Shown here: positions 10,673 to 13,017 of the stretch, in pieces | Layout: every line of letters starts with the position of its first letter | Position numbering within the stretch: position 1 is the first letter of the stretch | Origin: an uncultured Planctomycetaceae bacterium | GTDB lineage: Bacteria > Planctomycetota > Phycisphaerae > UBA1845 > UTPLA1 | Direction: 5' to 3' | Assembly: GCA_938008425.1 (NCBI GenBank) | Contig: CALLKH010000492.1 | Location: forward strand, 1 to 13,017 | Length of the DNA stretch: 13,017 nucleotides | Notes under the pieces: model-generated | The model's database searches: none | Told to the model about the DNA's origin: nothing | What the model saw: the letters and a program-made list of their open reading frames with translations, nothing else | Translations under genes and position numbers: made by a program

Positions 10673-13017
10673 AGGCCGCGGCGTCTGCCCATTCCAATGG
10701 CTCGGCGCTGGGGCCCGTAGCGAGGTCAGTGACTTGCCACTGCTCGCCGAACACGTCTCGTTCGATCGTGGGATGAATGGCCAGGACGATGTTGCCAAAA
10801 CTCGGCGATGCCCACTCCAAGGCCGGAATCAACTTGGCCAAGACGTCACGGCTTGCGGCGCAGGCATCGACCAGCATGAGCTTGAGCGGTGGGTCCTTGA
10901 TCAGGGTGACGGCGTAGGCCAGGGCCGCGATCAGAACCACGCGCTCCCCGCCGGCGACGGTCTTGATCGGGATGGCGCGGCCGTGACGGATCCAGCCGAG
11001 CTTGAAGACGGCGCCGCCCCTGCCATTCGACTTGCTCAGGGTGATGAAGGCGGAGAGCCCGGGCTCATACTGCTCCAGGAACTCGGTCATGCGCGCCGTC
11101 ACCGGTCGGGTCAATTCGACCATGAGGAATTCGCGCACCTTCTTCAGTGCGGCGACTGCCATGGAACCAATCTCATGGGCGGTCCGCTTTGCCTCGGCCT
11201 TGGCCATCGTCTCTGCGTAACTGCGATCAAGATCGAGGTAGGCCTGCTTTTCACGAACGCGCTCTTCGGCGATGGTGATCTGGTCGCGAACGCCGGCCAG
11301 TTCGGTCTCCATTGACTCCACCGTCAGATTCGGTGACTCCGCGATGACCCGATCGAGCACCGCCTGGGCTGCTTCACGGTCGGTCGTCAGGCGGCCAACG
11401 GTCACAGCCAGTTCGGAAAGCCTCGTCGTGTGGGCGATGGCGGCCGTTTGTTCCGCGCGGATGGCGTTGGAGAGACCGGCGAGCCTCGACTTGATCGACT
11501 CGATCTCGGCCCGAACACTGGCGGCTTGGGCCCTGGCGGCGATGAGTTCGGCGTCATGACCGCCGATGGTCGTGGCGAGAGCGATGAGTTGTTCTTCGAG
11601 GTCGGCAGGGAAACCGGCCAGGTCGGTGTGGAGCCGCTCAAGTTCGCATTGTCGCTCATCGACCCGGCGCCGGAGTTCCGCGAGTCGATGAAGTTCGTTT
11701 GCTGTGGCCCGTGCGGCCTCCCGATCGGCCGACGCCTCATCGATCTGAGCCTGCAACTGCTCGCGTTCAGCGTCGAGAGTGGTCACGCTCTGGCGTGCGG
11801 CTTCAAACTCGGCCTCGACACCCGAGGCGACTTCTCGCATGGACGCCAGTGATGTCGCATGAAGTTGGCGATCTACCTCGATGGCTTTTCGACGATCGTC
11901 CTCCTCGGCGATGATCGACGCGGTGGCGACCTTGCAGGCGTCGCACAGCACGGCGCGCATTCGCATTGACGCGGTTTGATCAATGGCCTCGATCTGAGCA
12001 TCGATCTTCGCAACGATGCGCTCCAGGTGGGCCACGGCCGACAGGGACTCCTGCCGACGAATGTCGATTCGGTCGCCCATCGCACGGGCCTCGCGAAGGT
12101 CACTCGCCAACTGATCGCGCTGGGAGATGAGACTCTCAACGATGGCATCATCCGGCGCGGCGGTCTTCGCCGCGGCTTCCAGTTCGGCGACCGATCGCGC
12201 CTCGCCCTTCTGTGCCGCCTCGGCCTCGCGAAGCAAAGTGGTGAGTTCATCCAGTCGGCGCTGGGCGCCGGCTCGGCGCTCCTGGGTCAGTTCAAGCCCA
12301 TGCCGCTCTTCGATTGCCGCGGCGCGAAGCGCTTCCAGTCGCTCGATCGACTCGGCGAGGGCCTCGTCGTCGATCAGGAACTGATCCGCTTGTTCGGCAA
12401 GGGCGTCGCGCTCCTTTTCGGCGGACACGATGTCGAGGGTGGGCTGCCGTTCGCACTTCGATGCGGCATCGGCCTCAGCGAGTTGCAGATTGATCTCCGT
12501 CAGGCGCTTCCGCAGCGTGTCGGCGTGCTTGTTCGATTCCCGTTGTGATGCGATTCGGTTGGTGAGATCGATTTCTTTGTCCCGAAGCGCTTTGACTCGG
12601 GCATCAAGATCTTCCAGATCGCCTGGGACAACTGGCGTTTCGTTCTTTTTCTGGGCCAGTCCCAGCCCCGCCTCCCGGCCCTGCGTCTCCTCTCGCTTCG
12701 CGAGTCGGGTGAACTCCTCGACCGAGTCCAGGGCGGTTGAGATCTTCTCGTTGGCGCCATCACCCTTGCCGGCCAAGTCTGCCAGGATGAGGGACTCAAT
12801 CTCTCGGAGGGCGGTGTTCTCGCGGGGGCCGAGTTGCTTTTCGGAAAGGGCCCGTAGTTGATCGAGTGTGCAGGTTTCGGGCGTCGATCCAAAGCTCAGG
12901 TCGAGGAACATCTTGGCGGTTGCTTCCCCGACGCTGGCGTGTTGATACAGCAGTTCCAGGATGATGAGCCGGCAGATCGTGTCTGGGTCGTATTCATCGT
13001 TCGATCGGCAAAGATCG
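10671..13017 (-). CDS. Rad50/SbcC-like coiled-coil ATPase, N-terminus beyond window
   Basis: The frame is open from its stop at 10671 to the right edge: the 35 codons upstream of the first visible ATG (12911) contain no stop, so that ATG is probably internal. Counting from 12911, residues about 30-310 and 335-600 are Glu/Arg/Ala/Leu-rich coiled coil, interrupted by C323-D-A-C326, a CxxC as in the zinc hook of Rad50/SbcC. The C-terminal head has the ABC signature VAGGERVVL (A653-R657), a Walker B strand LKLMLVD ending at D682, and a possible H-loop His at 713. The Walker B Asp is followed by Ala instead of the usual Glu. The Walker A half must lie outside the window. Such proteins pair with an SbcD/Mre11 nuclease to process DNA ends. 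It is first of the visible operon genes. Confidence 0.75.
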   Translation of the reverse strand, partial: DLCRSNDEYDPDTICRLIILELLYQHASVGEATAKMFLDLSFGSTPETCTLDQLRALSEKQLGPRENTALREIESLILADLAGKGDGANEKISTALDSVEEFTRLAKREETQGREAGLGLAQKKNETPVVPGDLEDLDARVKALRDKEIDLTNRIASQRESNKHADTLRKRLTEINLQLAEADAASKCERQPTLDIVSAEKERDALAEQADQFLIDDEALAESIERLEALRAAAIEERHGLELTQERRAGAQRRLDELTTLLREAEAAQKGEARSVAELEAAAKTAAPDDAIVESLISQRDQLASDLREARAMGDRIDIRRQESLSAVAHLERIVAKIDAQIEAIDQTASMRMRAVLCDACKVATASIIAEEDDRRKAIEVDRQLHATSLASMREVASGVEAEFEAARQSVTTLDAEREQLQAQIDEASADREAARATANELHRLAELRRRVDERQCELERLHTDLAGFPADLEEQLIALATTIGGHDAELIAARAQAASVRAEIESIKSRLAGLSNAIRAEQTAAIAHTTRLSELAVTVGRLTTDREAAQAVLDRVIAESPNLTVESMETELAGVRDQITIAEERVREKQAYLDLDRSYAETMAKAEAKRTAHEIGSMAVAALKKVREFLMVELTRPVTARMTEFLEQYEPGLSAFITLSKSNGRGGAVFKLGWIRHGRAIPIKTVAGGERVVLIAALAYAVTLIKDPPLKLMLVDACAASRDVLAKLIPALEWASPSFGNIVLAIHPTIERDVFGEQWQVTDLATGPSAEPLEWADAAA

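Larger units (their letters stand above)
2811..13017. mobile_element. Integrated phage-like element at tRNA-Met (left part)
   Basis: The region starts at the tRNA 3' end with a tyrosine recombinase and continues with a minus-strand block of replication, recombination and regulatory genes: SbcC-like ATPase, UvrD-type helicase, DEDD exonuclease, two LexA-N-like winged helices, CsrA, a replication-initiator-like protein with internal iterons, VRR-NUC nuclease, a lipoprotein and DUF1580. There are no housekeeping genes. The set matches the early region of temperate phages or phage-like integrative elements; no capsid, portal, terminase or conjugation gene is visible, so which of the two it is remains open. 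No copy of the tRNA 3' end was found elsewhere in the window, so the right boundary is beyond 13017. Confidence 0.7.

Noticed and set aside
8746..10674. Plus-strand open frames opposite the helicase (8746-9720, 9877-10674)
   Set aside because: They are antisense to a helicase with all motifs intact and have no recognisable domain.
11430..12861. Plus-strand open frames opposite the coiled-coil ATPase
   Set aside because: Long coiled coils give low-complexity antisense frames; the translations are Ser/Arg/Ala-rich with no ribosome site.
8755..13017. Gabija, Lamassu or Wadjet-like anti-phage defence system
   Set aside because: A UvrD-type helicase and an SMC-like ATPase are present, but there is no OLD/TOPRIM protein, no fused effector nuclease and no JetD- or LmuA-like gene. 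Context of integrase, initiator and junction nuclease favours element replication. The part beyond the window could change this.
2811..13017. Second attachment site as a copy of the tRNA 3' end
   Set aside because: I looked for the T-arm/acceptor sequence on both strands and found no copy of useful length in the window.

Overview
The window reads as a piece of a planctomycete-like chromosome: a poly-hydroxyalkanoate (PHA) storage locus, then a tRNA gene, then a large mobile island that begins right after that tRNA and runs off the right edge. The taxonomic guess rests on an integrase of the type common in Planctomycetota, a DUF1580-type small helix-turn-helix protein that I associate with that phylum, and moderately GC-rich DNA with clear Shine-Dalgarno sites. 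It is an inference, not a proof.

Left part (1-2580), host storage polyester genes. On the minus strand lie a phasin, a short PhaE-like synthase subunit and the start of a class III PHA synthase PhaC that leaves the window on the left. Divergent from the phasin is PhaR, the PHA-responsive repressor. The roughly 240-base interval between phasin and phaR is AT-rich and holds two copies of a 13-base word, TTGTGCGTTTGCA, one inside a perfect dyad, with a candidate promoter facing each way. It looks like a PhaR-controlled divergent regulatory region.

Middle (2690-2925), integration site. A tRNA with anticodon CAT (probably elongator Met) has a good promoter and is followed within about 115 bases by a tyrosine recombinase gene pointing away from it. 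This is the usual arrangement for an element integrated at a tRNA 3' end. The second attachment site is not in the window.

Right part (2926-13017), island. After the integrase every gene is on the minus strand, tightly packed and often overlapping, so it is probably one long operon read toward the integrase. In order of transcription: a Rad50/SbcC-like coiled-coil ATPase (its start lies beyond the window), a UvrD-type helicase, a LexA-N-like winged-helix protein with no protease domain, a DEDD 3'-5' exonuclease, a second protein of the same winged-helix type, CsrA, a winged-helix replication-initiator-like protein, a VRR-NUC nuclease, an unknown lipoprotein and the DUF1580 protein. The set resembles the early replication/recombination region of a temperate phage or a phage-like integrative element.

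The most striking signal is an array of five direct repeats (spacing 21, 23, 23, 23) inside the initiator-like gene. The same DNA word is read in all three frames, so it is the DNA and not the peptide that is repeated. This parallels the lambda-type origin inside gene O and makes 6814-6926 a candidate replication origin of the element. Other notable points are a CsrA regulator carried in the element, the paired CxxC winged-helix proteins, a non-canonical Walker B in the SbcC-like protein, and strong hairpins between the SbcC-like and helicase genes.
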